Shown one piece after another: positions 1 through 9,473 of a DNA stretch of 64,000 bases. The stretch comes from Paenibacillus sp. FSL H8-0332 (GTDB lineage: Bacteria > Bacillota > Bacilli > Paenibacillales > Paenibacillaceae), in NCBI RefSeq assembly GCF_037963835.1, contig NZ_CP150145.1:6448001-6512000 (forward strand), written 5' to 3'. The notes beneath the pieces are model-generated. The model was not told where the DNA came from, did not search any database, and was given only the letters and a program-made list of their open reading frames with translations. The number at the start of each line of letters is the position of its first letter. Position 1 is the first letter of the stretch. Both the position numbers and the translations under genes were made by a program.

Positions 1-1145
1 ATTGCTATATTACCGACTACACATCTTCCAACCCTATCATGCGTAGCTTTATAAACTATATTTAGATCTGCAAATTCCTTTAATATTAAACTTTCTGAAA
101 TAGCTGGACCGTCTTCAACTACAATAACTTCAATGTTGCTGTATGTCTGATTTCGAACACTTATCAAAGCTTCTCGCAATACACTAGGTCTTCCACATGT
201 TCTTATTAGAATAGACACAAGAGGCATTTTTTCAGGTTTTTCATTGATGTAGAATGCGCCTTCTCTTATAATTTCATAATCCCACATTTTAAAATCAGCT
301 TGAAATCTAACTGATTTTGCATTTTTAAATTTCCACTTTCTAAACCTATATCCTTCAAAAGGGGCACGAATTATATTTTTGAACACTTTAGCCTTATGAT
401 TCTTGGAAGGTCCCTTAACTACAAGTAATCCACCATACATAATATGGCCCTTAATAATATCCTTAATATCTCCAAACTTATAACGAAGCATCAAATTCAT
501 GAATGTACTATTATAAAATTGATTAGGCTTAACTTCATTTGCACTCATATACGTATAATGATGAATTATACATTTAGGCACATATATCAGCTTAAAGCCA
601 TGAGCTCTAAACCTCCAGCTTAAATCAACATCTTCACCATACATAAAAATCTTCTCATCAAACATACCTATTTGTGTGAAATAGTCTCTTCTAACTAAAC
701 AACAAGCACCACTAGACCAACTTGTCTCCATACTTACAGGATTATAGATTTTAGGATGCTCGTAAGGAAATTGCCTCGCTTCCCACAACCCAATACTATC
801 ATCAGAGTTATCGACAGCCTTCATTAGTTCTATAATGCTGTCTTTGTCAACCTCAGTATCAATATTCAAGAAAAAGACATGATCTTGATTCGTATTTTTA
901 ACTCCATAATTATTAGCTTTACCAAAACCAAGATTTTTATCTAAAAAATGGTATTCATAGCCACCGAAATCTTCTTTCCCATCAAATGCTTCTATTAATT
1001 CTCTACTTTTATCGTTTGAACAATTATCAACAAAAGTTAAATGTAATTTATTTAAAGGATATTTTTGATTGTATAAGCTCTTTAAAAGCTGATTGATCCA
1101 TTTCTCAGAATTATACGATATTAATATAATATCTAAAGTTTTCAA
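1..1145 (-). CDS. Tandem-domain family 2 glycosyltransferase (partial)
   Basis: The reading frame opens with TTG at 1145 behind an AGGAGAGGG ribosome site and leaves the window at position 1, so the C-terminus is missing. About 381 residues are visible. The first part is a GT2 (GT-A fold) domain: it starts MKTLDIILISYNS, has the nucleotide-binding region around VDNCSND and the acidic motif FLNIDTEVD, then MYGEDVDLSWR typical of rhamnosyl- and related transferases. From about residue 305 a second GT2 domain begins (VSILIRTCGRPSVL, then VVEDG) and is cut off. Such proteins build surface polysaccharide chains on a lipid carrier on the cytoplasmic side. The neighbouring methyltransferase and Wzm/Wzt-type exporter on the same strand support a capsule, O-antigen-like or secondary wall polysaccharide cluster. 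Substrates cannot be told from sequence. Confidence 0.85.
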   Translation of the reverse strand, partial: MKTLDIILISYNSEKWINQLLKSLYNQKYPLNKLHLTFVDNCSNDKSRELIEAFDGKEDFGGYEYHFLDKNLGFGKANNYGVKNTNQDHVFFLNIDTEVDKDSIIELMKAVDNSDDSIGLWEARQFPYEHPKIYNPVSMETSWSSGACCLVRRDYFTQIGMFDEKIFMYGEDVDLSWRFRAHGFKLIYVPKCIIHHYTYMSANEVKPNQFYNSTFMNLMLRYKFGDIKDIIKGHIMYGGLLVVKGPSKNHKAKVFKNIIRAPFEGYRFRKWKFKNAKSVRFQADFKMWDYEIIREGAFYINEKPEKMPLVSILIRTCGRPSVLREALISVRNQTYSNIEVIVVEDGPAISESLILKEFADLNIVYKATHDRVGRCVVGNIA

Positions 1146-1170
1146 TGATAGTCCCTCTCCTGCCTAAAAT

Positions 1171-2613
1171 TTAGCTAAATAAGCTCCTTATATACCTAAA
1201 TATAGAAGTTATTCTCCACGAAAATGAATTTTTAAGATTGCTAATTTCTAATTCCAGCTCTTTATTATTTATATTAATTAAATCTAATTCTTTATTTCTT
1301 TGATCCATACACTCCAACTTCTCATTTTGAGCATTGATTAAATCCTCTGTTAATTTAGTTGATGCATTTAATTCTGACTGCAGATAAGAAGTCATCTGAA
1401 TTAGACTTTCTAAGTCATTAGAAATTTTATGATCTTCTAGTTTTTTTTGAACACTATATAACAACCGGGGCTTAAGAGTTGTTTCAAATAACATCTCAAT
1501 TTGAACACGAAAAAACCTATAACTCGTCAAATCCTCATGAATAAAATCTTTTTGCAACTGAGGATCTTCACCAAATGAGAACAAATTCAGTCCATCTACT
1601 TGATCTTCTATTTCCAAGTCATGGATGGCTACTAAATTACTATTTTCAATAGCATCTAATTTATTAGTAATGGCATCCATACCCCACACTTTAAAGGAAC
1701 GTAGATTTGCAAAGCAGGGGAAATTAGTTGGATCTAAACGAAGTGACCTCAAATCCCCTTCATCCAACTTAAACTCAAAGGCATAATTATGGTATTCCCC
1801 ATCCGCCTGCAGTGGAAGTCTTTTTGAATTCAGCTCTTTAAATCCATCACCTGTGTTCCAAAATAATTGCATAAAATTCGCAAATCGAAAACTCTCTTTT
1901 TCTATATAATCCTGATGAACATTAGATTTATTAGATTTATTTTTTTCTGAAATAGTAACGAATTGATACACATGAGCATCAGTTTTATTTTTCAGGTACT
2001 CCTCTACTGCACTTGGAACCATACTATAACTACTTGCCAACTCTGTTTGCTCCGGCAGCATACAAATTTTGTGAAGTTCCAGCAAAGACAAGTCTGCTGA
2101 AAGGAGTAGTTTCTCCAAGTTATCGCGAGTAAAAAAGGTTATATGCGTTCTGTCTAATAGCCCTGTTTCTTTATATTCAAATTTGCCTTGCATTAACTGT
2201 AGTATTACAGCTGCATGTCCAATGTGGGGAACAGAGATTAAAACCTTCCCATCATCTTTTAATAACTTTTCAGTTAAGTTCCCCAATATCTCTTCAGGCT
2301 TCACAAGATGTTCTAGAACGTCCGCAAATATCAAATAATCAAAATATTGAAATTGATTTTTACATTGTTCTAACCACTCTGTTTTATTCAGATCAGCTAT
2401 AATCATCTTGTCACAGAACATCTCAGCTTTGGCGGCTGCTAGCTCATCAATTTCCAGACAGTATACTTCACACTTCAATTCGTTTTTCAAGTACTCTGTC
2501 ATGTAGCCATCTGCGGGTCCAAACTCAAACACCTTCGAATTCGGCTTCACATTCCTTAATATTACCGATAGTGGAGTATCCGTTTCTAAATCTACAGAAT
2601 AATGATACTTCAA
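1171..2613 (-). CDS. SAM-dependent methyltransferase with C-terminal coiled coil
   Basis: A class I methyltransferase: motif I reads KVFEFGPADGYM near the N-terminus, followed by an acidic residue at the end of the next strand (CLEIDE) and the post-motif FADVLEHL. The middle portion is of unknown fold, and the last 70 or so residues are a heptad-rich coiled coil ending in NSFSWRITSIFRYI, a tail often seen on enzymes of polysaccharide clusters. A GTG at 2637 would extend the frame, but the AAGGAGG site fits the TTG at 2613, which overlaps the stop codon of the upstream ABC gene (TTGA). This implies translational coupling. A likely role is methylating a sugar of the exported glycan, possibly as a chain-terminating cap, which would fit the Wzt-like C-terminal domain of the ATPase next door. 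That role is inference. Confidence 0.8.
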   Translation of the reverse strand: MKYHYSVDLETDTPLSVILRNVKPNSKVFEFGPADGYMTEYLKNELKCEVYCLEIDELAAAKAEMFCDKMIIADLNKTEWLEQCKNQFQYFDYLIFADVLEHLVKPEEILGNLTEKLLKDDGKVLISVPHIGHAAVILQLMQGKFEYKETGLLDRTHITFFTRDNLEKLLLSADLSLLELHKICMLPEQTELASSYSMVPSAVEEYLKNKTDAHVYQFVTISEKNKSNKSNVHQDYIEKESFRFANFMQLFWNTGDGFKELNSKRLPLQADGEYHNYAFEFKLDEGDLRSLRLDPTNFPCFANLRSFKVWGMDAITNKLDAIENSNLVAIHDLEIEDQVDGLNLFSFGEDPQLQKDFIHEDLTSYRFFRVQIEMLFETTLKPRLLYSVQKKLEDHKISNDLESLIQMTSYLQSELNASTKLTEDLINAQNEKLECMDQRNKELDLININNKELELEISNLKNSFSWRITSIFRYIRSLFS

Positions 2614-3827
2614 CTTCCATCCTCCTTGACCTTCCACGAATGTTCTAGAAATAATAAACCCTCAGCAAAATAGGAAGAAGAGCCTAGATTAAAAGAAGCA
2701 TACCTCGCTTTATAATCCAATCTTATTAAACCAGAACTTTCAAAGAACCCTATATCCAGATAATAGGTTCCAGGCAAAAGAGAAATTTTCTCATAAGTTA
2801 ACACTAGACTATACGTTCCTGATTTAGAAGGAAGGGGATACTGGTCTAATTTCGTATTGAGACCACAAACATATTTGTTTTCTCTATCGAATATTGCAAT
2901 GCCCCCAACTAAATTTTCAATACTCTGATGCAACTCATAACTCACTTCAATTATAATATCGTCATTAAATTGAAACTGCTTCGTTGGCTGCATATCTTTA
3001 TTGAAAAATTTCACTTCTCCAATTGTTAAAGTATTACTTTGAAAATCTATACTTTCTTGTTGATTATCAGATGTTTCATCAGGTACATCCAACATATTTT
3101 TCATATAATCCTCATATAATTGAGAGACGCCATTCACATCTCCCCTCATATGAACTTGCCCGTCCATCATCCAAATAACTTCATCACAAAAATTACGAAT
3201 TGAATAGGTATCATGACTAACAAATAAAATTGTTTTCCCTTCTTTTTTAAAACTCTTCATTTTCTCAATACATTTCAACTGAAATTGCATATCCCCTACA
3301 GATAAGGCTTCATCTACAATGAGGATATCGGGATCGACATTAACTGCACAAGCAAACGCAAGTCTTACATACATCCCAGAGGAATATGTTTTAACCGGTT
3401 GATCTATGAAGTCTCCAATGGCGGCAAACTTCTCTATGAGTGGAACTCTCTCCTTCACTTCAGTCTCTGAAAGCCCCATTATCGCTCCATTAAGATAAAT
3501 ATTTTCACGCCCTGTAAATTCCGGGTTAAATCCACTTCCCAGTTCTAGTAATGCAGATATTCTCCCGTCAACCTCAACATTCCCCTGAGTCGGAGTCATT
3601 GTCCCTACTATTAATTGAAGCAAAGTGCTTTTACCCGACCCGTTTTTCCCAATAATACCTATAGTTTTACCTTTTGGAATTTGAAAGTTAACATTCTTTA
3701 GAGCCCAAAACTGGTTTTTTAATTTATCTTTATCTTTAACGAAAAACTGTTTCAGTCGGTCCGTAGGTTTTTCATACATTAGAAATGATTTACTAATATT
3801 ATTTATTTCGATAGCATTAGAGGACAT
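2610..3827 (-). CDS. Polysaccharide ABC exporter ATPase (Wzt/TagH type)
   Basis: ATP-binding subunit of a polysaccharide or teichoic-acid exporter. It shows a Walker A motif GKNGSGKS at about residue 60, the signature YSSGMYVRLAFA, Walker B ILIVDEALSVGD and the H-loop FVSHD. Beyond about residue 260 it carries a beta-rich domain of roughly 140 residues like the Wzt C-terminal glycan-binding domain, which in O-antigen systems recognises the modified chain end. The start at 3827 is chosen because AAGGGAGGG lies seven bases upstream. It overlaps the end of the permease gene, so the two are co-translated. The longer frame opening at 3863 has no good ribosome site. Together with the permease it would flip the finished lipid-linked glycan across the membrane. 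Confidence 0.92.
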   Translation of the reverse strand: MSSNAIEINNISKSFLMYEKPTDRLKQFFVKDKDKLKNQFWALKNVNFQIPKGKTIGIIGKNGSGKSTLLQLIVGTMTPTQGNVEVDGRISALLELGSGFNPEFTGRENIYLNGAIMGLSETEVKERVPLIEKFAAIGDFIDQPVKTYSSGMYVRLAFACAVNVDPDILIVDEALSVGDMQFQLKCIEKMKSFKKEGKTILFVSHDTYSIRNFCDEVIWMMDGQVHMRGDVNGVSQLYEDYMKNMLDVPDETSDNQQESIDFQSNTLTIGEVKFFNKDMQPTKQFQFNDDIIIEVSYELHQSIENLVGGIAIFDRENKYVCGLNTKLDQYPLPSKSGTYSLVLTYEKISLLPGTYYLDIGFFESSGLIRLDYKARYASFNLGSSSYFAEGLLFLEHSWKVKEDGS

Positions 3828-4614
3828 CAGCAAACCCTCCCTTAGTCTTTCTAAACCAGACAAACCCTAATAAAAACACTATTGACCCTAGGACCAAACC
3901 TAAGATAGTGAATTTCCAATCCGGCACTTGTCCCCACATTAAAATTCTCCTCATATCTTCAACCACATATGTTAATGGATTAAAGTAATATAAAAATCTA
4001 AGCTTTTCAGGAATAATACTTATTGGATAGAAAATCGGGCTAAGAAACATGAGTGCTTGCATAACTAAACCAATCAATTGTGTAATGTCCCTAATAAAAA
4101 CTCCTAAAGAAGATAGAAGCCATGAAAAACCAGTTGCAAATAAAATAATGGGTAAAAACACAAGCGGTATAAAGATAATAGTCCAGTGCAGTGAACCAAT
4201 TAACAACAGGCCTACTACCAGAATCCCTATACTTATAATTGTATGGACTAAAACAGATCTCATTAGAACTATTGATAAAATTTCCAAAGGAAAAACAACC
4301 TTTTTGACCAAGTTCGTATTACTAATCATCAATGTTGGGGACTTTGTAATTACCTCTGAAAAAAAGTTGAATACAATCAACCCGCAAAATAGTACTAAGG
4401 CAAATTCAAATTTATTATCGGAAGCAGATGCCCCCCACCTATTATTAAATACGAAGCCAAAGAAATATGTATAGATCGCCAACATAAAGAGAGGTGTAAC
4501 AAATGACCACAATATCCCTAAGTAAGAACCTTTATATCTTTGTAATACATCCCGTTTAACTAACTGCTTCATCAAATGTCTATTCTGTCTGATCAATGTT
4601 AAAAAATATCTCAC
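3817..4614 (-). CDS. Polysaccharide ABC exporter permease (Wzm/TagG type)
   Basis: A 265-residue ABC-2 type membrane protein with about six hydrophobic segments. It has the amphipathic N-terminus typical of Wzm/TagG proteins (LVKRDVLQRYKGSYLGILW) and a short C-terminal tail. It forms the channel for the ATPase encoded directly downstream, and the two genes overlap. The start is a GTG at 4614 preceded by AGGGAG. It is the first gene of the minus-strand run leaving the window at the left, so the promoter should lie between 4615 and 4790, an AT-rich stretch shared with the divergent ligase/polymerase gene. Confidence 0.92.
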   Translation of the reverse strand: MRYFLTLIRQNRHLMKQLVKRDVLQRYKGSYLGILWSFVTPLFMLAIYTYFFGFVFNNRWGASASDNKFEFALVLFCGLIVFNFFSEVITKSPTLMISNTNLVKKVVFPLEILSIVLMRSVLVHTIISIGILVVGLLLIGSLHWTIIFIPLVFLPIILFATGFSWLLSSLGVFIRDITQLIGLVMQALMFLSPIFYPISIIPEKLRFLYYFNPLTYVVEDMRRILMWGQVPDWKFTILGLVLGSIVFLLGFVWFRKTKGGFADVL

Positions 4615-4727
4615 TTTTTTTCTCCCTAACTATAATGAATTTGGTATTAGTAATTTTGTATTAGCAAATGATACTTATAACTAAATCACAATAATTATCA
4701 TCCTAAAAACTAACTACTGCTCCTATG

Positions 4728-4757
4728 TTGGCCGAGACATGTCTCATATGCTAAAAT
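4728..4757 (+). promoter_or_regulatory. Promoter with palindromic operator-like spacer
   Basis: TTGGCC (4728-4733) and TAAAAT (4752-4757) are 18 bp apart, a plausible sigma-A promoter about 35 bp upstream of the next coding start. The spacer begins with the perfect 12-bp palindrome GAGACATGTCTC (4734-4745), a placement where a bound repressor would block RNA polymerase. The palindrome is seen directly; the operator role is inferred. Confidence 0.45.
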
Positions 4758-4791
4758 ATCCTCGTACCTACAGATAAAGGAGATTATAAAC

Positions 4792-7251
4792 GTGTCGAAA
4801 CCAGTATACGGTAAAAATGCGGTTCAGTCGAGAAATGTTGAAAAGATATCCAGTTACATATGGGCGTTAGCAATTGGGTTCATTGTTTTTTTGGTCTGGG
4901 CCCCGTTTCAAGTGGGATTATTTAATGGGCAGCAGATTGACTTTGAGAAGCCAATTTATATGTCCTCGCTGCTTAGCAGCCTGTTGCTGCTGGTGTGGAT
5001 AGGCCTATACTTCACCAAGTTCAGGCTGGAGGGACAGCTTGATGCGCTTGCCGTGGCCTCGTTGTTATTACCTGCTACCTACGCGTTGTCGCTTATTGGC
5101 GCTGCTTCGCATTATATGGCGATGAATCTGCTGTTTGTACAGAGCATGTATGTCGCAATATTCATTATAGCGTTATATTTGCTCCAGCAAAAGCAACTAA
5201 ATGTTGTCATTCAATATGCTATTCTGGCGATTGCTTATTTCATCGTCGGTTTCGGTCTGCTGAACTGGCTTGGCAGTTGGAAATTCGCCGGGGGGCTGGT
5301 AGGCTGGTTCTCCAATACGGTGCGTGATAGTAAATACTTGGATGCAGTTATGACGGACTCTAACGGGCTGCGTCTGACCTCCATTTTCCAGTATGCCAAT
5401 ACTTATGCAGCCTTCCTTATGGCCTTCCTGTTCGTAGCGGTTTATGCGCTGGTCCGCTCCAAAAAGTGGTACGGCACACTGACGCACACCTTCATGCTGG
5501 TGCCGATTATTGTATCTCTTTTGCTGACCTTGTCCCGTGGGGGACTTGTCATGCTGCCTGTAGTGTTCATTCTGCTCCTGTTGTTCCTAAAGCCTGCTCA
5601 GCAGATTCTCTGGATTATGCACCTTGCGATCTCTGGCCTTGCGGCTCTGCTGGTTACGAGCCCGCTGACTACTCTTGGAACAGAGCTCAATGCTACTTAT
5701 AACTCAGCAGCAGCACTTAAGGCCTGGGCCTATCTGATCGGAGCCTCGACAGTGGTTGCTGCTCTGGGATGGTTGATTCAACGTTATGTTGCACCGTGGC
5801 TGCATGGGAAGCTAGGGAGCTCGGGCACCCGTAAATTCACAGGACTATGGATTCCTCTCGGCTCAGTTGTAGCTGTGGCTATCGTTGCTTTCCTGCTGAT
5901 TGGGACTAGCGTCCGCAGTGTATTGCCGGATAACATCGAGACACGGCTGGAGAACATTAACTTTAAACAGCATAGTGTACTCGAACGGTTCACTTTCTAC
6001 AAGGATGCCATGAAGGTAGTGAAGGACTATCCGATTCTCGGATCAGGCGGCGGCGGTTGGGCTTCCTTATATGAAGAGTACCAGAACAATCCTTATATAA
6101 GCCGTCAGGTTCATAACTTCTTCTTGCAGTATTTGATCGAAGTCGGGATTGTCGGGTTCATTGTATTTATGGGCTTTATCGGATATATTTTCTACAAATA
6201 CATCCGTGCCTACCTGAAGCGTGACAAGGATGAGTTCCATAACGGGTTTTTCTTCTATATTATTGCGCTGTCAATTCTAATACACAGTCTACTGGACTTT
6301 AACATGAGTTATGCGTTCATGGGGATTATGGTGTTCATCGGTTTAGCTGGTATGGGCGCTGTAATGGATAACAAACCGCTCCGCCAGAGCTGGAATAAAG
6401 CCGGAATTCGGATGGGGTACATGGCTGTACTGGCCATCGGGACGATATTCCTGTTATTCCTGTCGATTAGCTACATCGGGTCCAGCAATGCTGCGCTCAA
6501 GGGCAAAAACTTAGTCTCCGTGAGTACTTCCTATGAAGAGATCAAAACTCCTTTGGTCAAAGCATTAGATGCCCGTCCATACCATCCTGAAGCAGCATTA
6601 TACTTGTCCACTCTTGACATGCAGGTATTCAAGCAAACTCAAGATGAGCAGTATCTGGCTGAAGCATCCAGTGTGTTGACACGTGCTCTGAAAGATGAGC
6701 CTTATAACAAAAATCTTTTGGCTCAATTGGGCAGTTATTACGATCTGAAGGGTCAACCTGATATGGCACTGGCAGTATACAGTGACAATGCCTACAAGTT
6801 CAACTGGGATATCACGTGGTATGAGTCATTGATTAACCGTGCTCAGACGCTTGCTGCGGCAGCTAATGAGCAGAAGGATGAGGCCAAGAAACAGGAATAC
6901 ATTGCAACCGGTCTGTCCGCATACAAACACGTGGTGGATGGTGTGGAGCATTTGAAGACTCTACCGCCTGAGCAGATGCAAGGACGTCCATTCTCAGTAA
7001 CTCCTACCATTGCATTGAATACGGGCAAGCTACAGGTCATCTCAGGACAAAATGATGTAGCTACTGCTACCTTGAAGCTTGGTTTAAGCGACGACTACAG
7101 TGATACCACTAACCGTGAGGTAGCCCGTTGGTACTTAGCAGCACTGAAGAAAGCAGGAGCAGCAGCCGATCAGCCGGTCTATGATAAGCTGGTTGCCGCT
7201 GATCCGGCTGAGGCCGCAGCCATTGAGGCTGTTGTGAATACTCAGTACTGA
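4792..7251 (+). CDS. O-antigen ligase/polymerase-like membrane protein with TPR tail
   Basis: 819 residues. The first 580 or so contain about a dozen or more hydrophobic helices and a long extracytoplasmic loop with RFTFYKDAMKVVKDYPILGSG and VHNFFLQYLIEVG, the hallmark of the Wzy/WaaL O-antigen ligase superfamily. The remainder is soluble and helical with tetratricopeptide-like repeats (for example EPYNKNLLAQLGSYYDLKG). Start GTG at 4792 behind AAAGGAG. Such proteins join glycan chains to a lipid or protein acceptor or polymerise repeat units outside the membrane, and the divergent polysaccharide exporter fits this. Base composition is close to the chromosomal average here, unlike the AT-rich cluster to its left. 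Whether it is a ligase or a polymerase cannot be decided. Confidence 0.85.
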   Translation: MSKPVYGKNAVQSRNVEKISSYIWALAIGFIVFLVWAPFQVGLFNGQQIDFEKPIYMSSLLSSLLLLVWIGLYFTKFRLEGQLDALAVASLLLPATYALSLIGAASHYMAMNLLFVQSMYVAIFIIALYLLQQKQLNVVIQYAILAIAYFIVGFGLLNWLGSWKFAGGLVGWFSNTVRDSKYLDAVMTDSNGLRLTSIFQYANTYAAFLMAFLFVAVYALVRSKKWYGTLTHTFMLVPIIVSLLLTLSRGGLVMLPVVFILLLLFLKPAQQILWIMHLAISGLAALLVTSPLTTLGTELNATYNSAAALKAWAYLIGASTVVAALGWLIQRYVAPWLHGKLGSSGTRKFTGLWIPLGSVVAVAIVAFLLIGTSVRSVLPDNIETRLENINFKQHSVLERFTFYKDAMKVVKDYPILGSGGGGWASLYEEYQNNPYISRQVHNFFLQYLIEVGIVGFIVFMGFIGYIFYKYIRAYLKRDKDEFHNGFFFYIIALSILIHSLLDFNMSYAFMGIMVFIGLAGMGAVMDNKPLRQSWNKAGIRMGYMAVLAIGTIFLLFLSISYIGSSNAALKGKNLVSVSTSYEEIKTPLVKALDARPYHPEAALYLSTLDMQVFKQTQDEQYLAEASSVLTRALKDEPYNKNLLAQLGSYYDLKGQPDMALAVYSDNAYKFNWDITWYESLINRAQTLAAAANEQKDEAKKQEYIATGLSAYKHVVDGVEHLKTLPPEQMQGRPFSVTPTIALNTGKLQVISGQNDVATATLKLGLSDDYSDTTNREVARWYLAALKKAGAAADQPVYDKLVAADPAEAAAIEAVVNTQY

Positions 7252-7274
7252 TCGCAATAACAGAACAGATATAC

Positions 7275-7316
7275 AAAAAAGCGGCTTCCTGTCTGAGTAC
7301 AGTGAGCCGCTTTTTT
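7275..7316 (+). terminator. Intrinsic terminator
   Basis: A 12-bp perfect stem (AAAAAAGCGGCT / AGCCGCTTTTTT) flanks an 18-base loop just after the ligase/polymerase gene. Because the arms are A- and T-rich it can work on both strands and may also end the galU transcript. Confidence 0.85.
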
Positions 7317-7372
7317 ATGATGATTTAAGGGGAATTGGATAAGAATACGTATGAAGATACGCTATAGTATCC

Positions 7373-8260
7373 TTATCTGCTTAACAGTCTCTCCTCATTC
7401 TCAATAACTTCCTTCAGATACTCCAACAGCCCTTCCTTAAGCTCTTCATGCTGAAGTGCATAGTGAATGCTTGTCTGGATAAAACCCATCTTCTCGCCGA
7501 CATCATGCCGCCTGCCTTCGAAGTCATAAGCTATAATCCGCTCCACTTCGCTCAAGCGGGAAATCGCATCTGTAAGCTGAATCTCGCCGCCTACACCTAC
7601 CTGCTGCTCACCCAGCATATCGAAGATACGCGGAGTCAGGATATACCGTCCCAGGATCGCAAGGTTGGACGGAGCTTCCTCACGCTTCGGCTTTTCTACA
7701 AGCCGGTTGGCTTTATAGACACGTTCTGCTAATTCAGATCCATCTACTACCCCGTAACGGGAAACATCCTCCCAAGGGACGGGTTGAACGCCGACGATGG
7801 AAGATCTGTACTGCTCGTACACTTCAATCATCTGCTTCAGGCAGGGCTTGTTCGACTCCACGATGTCATCTCCCAGCAGCACGGCGAAAGGTTCATTGCC
7901 GATGAACTTTCGAGCGCACCAGATGGCATGTCCAAGGCCGCGCGGTTCTTTTTGACGAATGTAGTGGATGTCGGCCATCTCGGAGGATTTGCGTACCGAC
8001 TCCAGCAGCTCCCACTTCTGCTTCTCTGCCAAATTGAATTCCAATTCGAATGAATTATCGAAATGGTCTTCAATTGCACGCTTGCCTTTACCTGTCACAA
8101 TAATAATATCTTCGATTCCGGAAGCAACCGCTTCTTCCACAATATATTGAATCGTTGGTTTGTCTACAATAGGCAGCATTTCCTTGGGCATCGCTTTTGT
8201 CGCAGGCAGGAAACGGGTTCCCAGACCGGCGGCAGGAATAATCGCTTTACGGATCTTCAT
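7373..8260 (-). CDS. galU: UTP-glucose-1-phosphate uridylyltransferase
   Basis: 295 residues matching the GalU/GtaB family in length and motifs: the nucleotide-binding start AAGLGTRFLPATKAMPKEM, the IIIVTGKGKRAIEDHFD stretch, GHAIWCARKFIGNEPFAVLLGDD with the metal-binding acidic pair, and VEKPKREEAPSNLAILGRY. It makes UDP-glucose from UTP and glucose-1-phosphate, feeding glycolipid, teichoic acid and polysaccharide synthesis. Start ATG at 8260 with AGGAG five bases upstream. It stands alone on the minus strand between two convergent or divergent plus-strand genes. Confidence 0.95.
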   Translation of the reverse strand: MKIRKAIIPAAGLGTRFLPATKAMPKEMLPIVDKPTIQYIVEEAVASGIEDIIIVTGKGKRAIEDHFDNSFELEFNLAEKQKWELLESVRKSSEMADIHYIRQKEPRGLGHAIWCARKFIGNEPFAVLLGDDIVESNKPCLKQMIEVYEQYRSSIVGVQPVPWEDVSRYGVVDGSELAERVYKANRLVEKPKREEAPSNLAILGRYILTPRIFDMLGEQQVGVGGEIQLTDAISRLSEVERIIAYDFEGRRHDVGEKMGFIQTSIHYALQHEELKEGLLEYLKEVIENEERLLSR

Positions 8261-8448
8261 CTCATGGCTCCTTTAACAGATATACTCATAATCTCAATTA
8301 TAGCAGTTACTGCTGCTTTTGGGCAGTATACTGAGGCAGGGACAAACAGGGACGAAGGTCTCTGGGTGAACACCCGGCGTTGACGTTCCCATTGGATGTT
8401 GATATAACAGCACTATACAGGCACTTCCATTCGAAGAGGAGGGTATCC

Positions 8449-9282
8449 ATGTTAGACTTATCCAGTCCGGTATGGCAACAGCTTCACGGCCCTTTCGGCC
8501 CGGCTGAAGCGGTCCCCGGGTTACTGCAGCAGTTGCAGAAGGAGTATAGCACCGAGGTTAAAGATGAGCTGTACTGGGAGCACCTGTTCCATCAGGACAC
8601 GATCTACAGTAGCACCTATGCCTCGTTGCCATATTTGTCGGAGCTCGCCAGGCAGTCGAATGATCCCGAAGTAAAATTGGATATCTACGTGACTTGCGGA
8701 ATCTTCGTAGCAAATCAACGGACAGTGAACAGCGGACAGCTTCCTGCTGAATTTGCTCACCAGAACCCGCCGCTTGCTGAGGAATTTGTACGGGGGATTT
8801 ATACAACCTACCTCATTGCTGTTGAACATCTGGGCAAGCTATCAGAAGAAATCTTCCGCTATGCAGAAGCGGCTCAAAAGGATGATCAGGAGAAGCGATA
8901 CATCCTCGCTGCGGATGCTTCTTACCGGGGAGATCGGGCAGTAGCAGGTATATTGTTGACCTATTCTGAAGGCGATGAATACATGGTCGGATGCCCGAGC
9001 TGTTATGAGGAAATGTACATTTGGCCGAATGAGAACAGCCCCGGGATGACCGCCTATTCTGACGACCCGGTATTCAACGGCAAGGAGAATGGCCAAGCCG
9101 TTACGCCTTCCGCGCTTGGCAGCGTCAGTTCGGAAGACAGCCCGTTAGCACGCCTATGGCAAGCAGCTCATGCCATCAAGAACGGTCAGCTGATGGAGCA
9201 ACTGCCTTATCTCACCGGAAAGGTGAACTGCCCGGCCTGTGGTGAAGCTCTGGACATCTGGCCGGAGCTGTTGCCGTTGTAA
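8449..9282 (+). CDS. Hypothetical protein with two CPxC zinc-type motifs
   Basis: About 277 residues from the ATG at 8449, chosen because GAGGAGGG lies five bases upstream; a longer frame from 8380 lacks such a site. I do not recognise a named family. The N-terminal part is helical with a motif YWEHLFHQDTIYSSTYA and a HEAT-like look. The C-terminal third has two similar zinc-ribbon-like knuckles, CPSCYEEMYIWP and CPACGEALDIWP, the second at the very C-terminus. No signal peptide or membrane segment is seen, so it is probably cytoplasmic. The neighbours (galU, U32 peptidase) give no functional hint. Confidence 0.8.
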   Translation: MLDLSSPVWQQLHGPFGPAEAVPGLLQQLQKEYSTEVKDELYWEHLFHQDTIYSSTYASLPYLSELARQSNDPEVKLDIYVTCGIFVANQRTVNSGQLPAEFAHQNPPLAEEFVRGIYTTYLIAVEHLGKLSEEIFRYAEAAQKDDQEKRYILAADASYRGDRAVAGILLTYSEGDEYMVGCPSCYEEMYIWPNENSPGMTAYSDDPVFNGKENGQAVTPSALGSVSSEDSPLARLWQAAHAIKNGQLMEQLPYLTGKVNCPACGEALDIWPELLPL

Positions 9283-9336
9283 GAAAGAGCTGATGGGTAA
9301 AAGGTTTGGTTGGCCTGGATATTGTGGAGGATACAA

Positions 9337-9398
9337 AACAGGCCCGGAAGAATCGGGAGCCATCTGGTTGGATGCCCCCGGTAACTGCCGGGCCTGTT
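9337..9398. terminator. Hairpin between convergent genes
   Basis: An 11-bp perfect inverted repeat (AACAGGCCCGG / CCGGGCCTGTT) encloses about 40 bases between two converging genes. It is a plausible bidirectional terminator, though a long T-run is missing. Confidence 0.45.
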
Positions 9399-9473
9399 AT
9401 TATGTCCTTAGCTGATTATGTGCGCGAAACGCGCGAAAACAAGTCCACCCTCAGGGGAATGGGTCTTATACAC

